Assembly: GCA_038253135.1 (NCBI GenBank)
Contig: JBBSHJ010000088.1
Coordinates: forward strand, 1-14,079
DNA from: JBBSHJ01 sp038253135
GTDB lineage: Bacteria > Actinomycetota > Actinomycetes > Mycobacteriales > QHCD01
Length of the DNA stretch: 14,079 bases
Direction of reading: 5' to 3'
The notes under the pieces are model-generated. The model ran no database searches. It saw only the letters and a list, made by a program, of their open reading frames with translations, and was not told the origin of the DNA. Each line of letters begins with the position of its first letter. The stretch's first letter is position 1. The position numbers and the translations under genes are program-made. Of this stretch, positions 13,553-14,079 are shown piece by piece.

Positions 13553-13553
13553 A
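13527..13553 (-). promoter_or_regulatory. CIRCE operator, distal copy (HrcA site)
   Basis: TTAGCACTC-N9-GAGTGCAAA differs from the CIRCE consensus at one position. It overlaps the -35 and -10 boxes of the predicted groEL promoter. Together with the proximal copy, centre to centre 35 bp apart, it indicates tight repression by HrcA and heat induction. Confidence 0.92.
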
Positions 13554-13556
13554 CAG

Positions 13557-13588
13557 ATCGACCCGGTCGCGGAGGCGACCGGGTCGAT
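13557..13588 (-). terminator. Intrinsic terminator of the cold-shock gene
   Basis: ATCGACCCGGTCGC (13557-13570) and GCGACCGGGTCGAT (13575-13588) form a perfect 14-bp stem with a 4-nt loop. Read on the minus strand it is followed by CTGTTT. It lies about 95 nt after the csp stop and just before the groEL promoter, so it insulates groEL from csp transcription. Confidence 0.8.
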
Positions 13589-13683
13589 GTGTACCTGGTG
13601 GTTCAGACCGGGCGACCGAAGCGGCCGGCCGGCCGACGGGTCGAGAGACCGGCCGGAGAAACCGGTAGCGCGACCTGGTCGAC

Positions 13684-13887
13684 TCAGCCCACGATGCGGA
13701 CGGCGTCCGCCTGCGGGCCCTTGTTGCCCTGCGCGACCTCGAACTCGACGCGCTGACCTTCATCGAGCGAGCGGTAGCCATCGGCCTGGATCGCCGAGTA
13801 GTGGACGAAAACGTCTTGCCCACCGTCGACCGCGATGAAGCCGTAGCCCTTTTCAGCGTTGAACCATTTGACGGTGCCCTGTGCCAC
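13684..13887 (-). CDS. cspA: Cold-shock protein, CspA family
   Basis: The 67-residue protein is a single OB-fold cold-shock domain that binds single-stranded RNA/DNA and acts as an RNA chaperone. It carries TVKWFNAEKGYGFI with RNP1 (KGYGFI) and RNP2 (VFVHYSAI), and ends FEVAQGNKGPQADAVRIVG, the usual actinobacterial form. I choose the GTG at 13887, giving MAQGTVKWF, because GGGAG (13894-13898) lies 6 nt upstream; the TTG at 13893 would abut the Shine-Dalgarno. Length is then exactly that of typical family members. Paralogues are common, so the symbol marks the family and not strict orthology. Upstream DNA to the window edge is probably leader and promoter. Confidence 0.94.
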   Translation of the reverse strand: MAQGTVKWFNAEKGYGFIAVDGGQDVFVHYSAIQADGYRSLDEGQRVEFEVAQGNKGPQADAVRIVG

Positions 13888-14079
13888 GTGCAACTCCCAT
13901 GTATCAGTGCGGTCGGCCCCCGCGTGGGTGCAGGACCCGGGTCTTCGTCATCTGTCCCCGCACTCACGAACACGTCTCACGCCCATTCCCGGGAGCTACC
14001 GACGTACTGCTTGGCACACGAACGTTGAACTTCGACCGAGACGAACCGTACACGACGAGATGGGCCGACGTACACACCC
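13888..14079 (-). other. Upstream leader/promoter region of the cold-shock gene, cut by window edge
   Basis: No gene is visible in these 192 nt. Cold-shock genes often have long structured 5' leaders. A weak promoter candidate on the minus strand is TTCAAC, 17 nt, TACGTC (about 14026-13998). I would not rely on it. Confidence 0.35.

Overview
The window is high-GC DNA (GC-rich third codon positions throughout) from an actinomycete. This rests on the gene families: a SigE-type (actinobacterial) RNA polymerase sigma factor, DUF4031, DUF4032 and DUF4349 proteins, a TIGR03086-type DinB-fold protein, a groES-less groEL with CIRCE operators, and several genes whose start codon sits 6-7 nt after a TAnnnT box, as expected for leaderless transcripts. 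I cannot name the genus. I see no rRNA, tRNA, CRISPR array, transposase or phage gene.

Layout. (1) 51-1457: a DJ-1/PfpI-family protein (+) converges on a VIT1/CCC1-type membrane transporter (-). (2) 1518-2428 (-): an AraC-family regulator whose two halves lie in different frames; one missing base in a G/C run (2003-2006) would rejoin them. It diverges from a DinB-fold (TIGR03086) protein at 2552-3142 (+). (3) 6135-3344 (-): a compact operon glpD - cutC-like - DUF4031. The glpD start region is triplicated as a 16-bp tandem repeat in which each copy carries an ATG. (4) 6516-8785 (+): a sigma factor, an overlapping single-pass membrane protein (candidate anti-sigma factor) and a DUF4349 lipoprotein, forming a likely envelope-signalling cluster. 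(5) 10133-8826 (-): a DUF4032 kinase-like protein. (6) 10134-11720: an accessory-looking segment with a GC-rich tandem array, two diverged copies of a 60-bp palindrome and, between them, a two-domain AbiEi-like/DUF559-like nuclease gene. (7) 13893-11721 (-): cold-shock protein gene, its terminator, two CIRCE operators, and groEL with a strong terminator.

How the parts work together. glpD supplies glycerol-3-phosphate oxidation to the respiratory chain; its co-transcribed partners cutC and DUF4031 have no clear metabolic tie to it. groEL is probably repressed by HrcA and forms a stress neighbourhood with the cold-shock gene. Nothing here proves a new system. The observations most worth following are the triplicated glpD start, the palindrome-flanked nuclease gene, the broken araC-type gene, and the sigma/membrane protein/DUF4349 module without a zinc anti-sigma motif.
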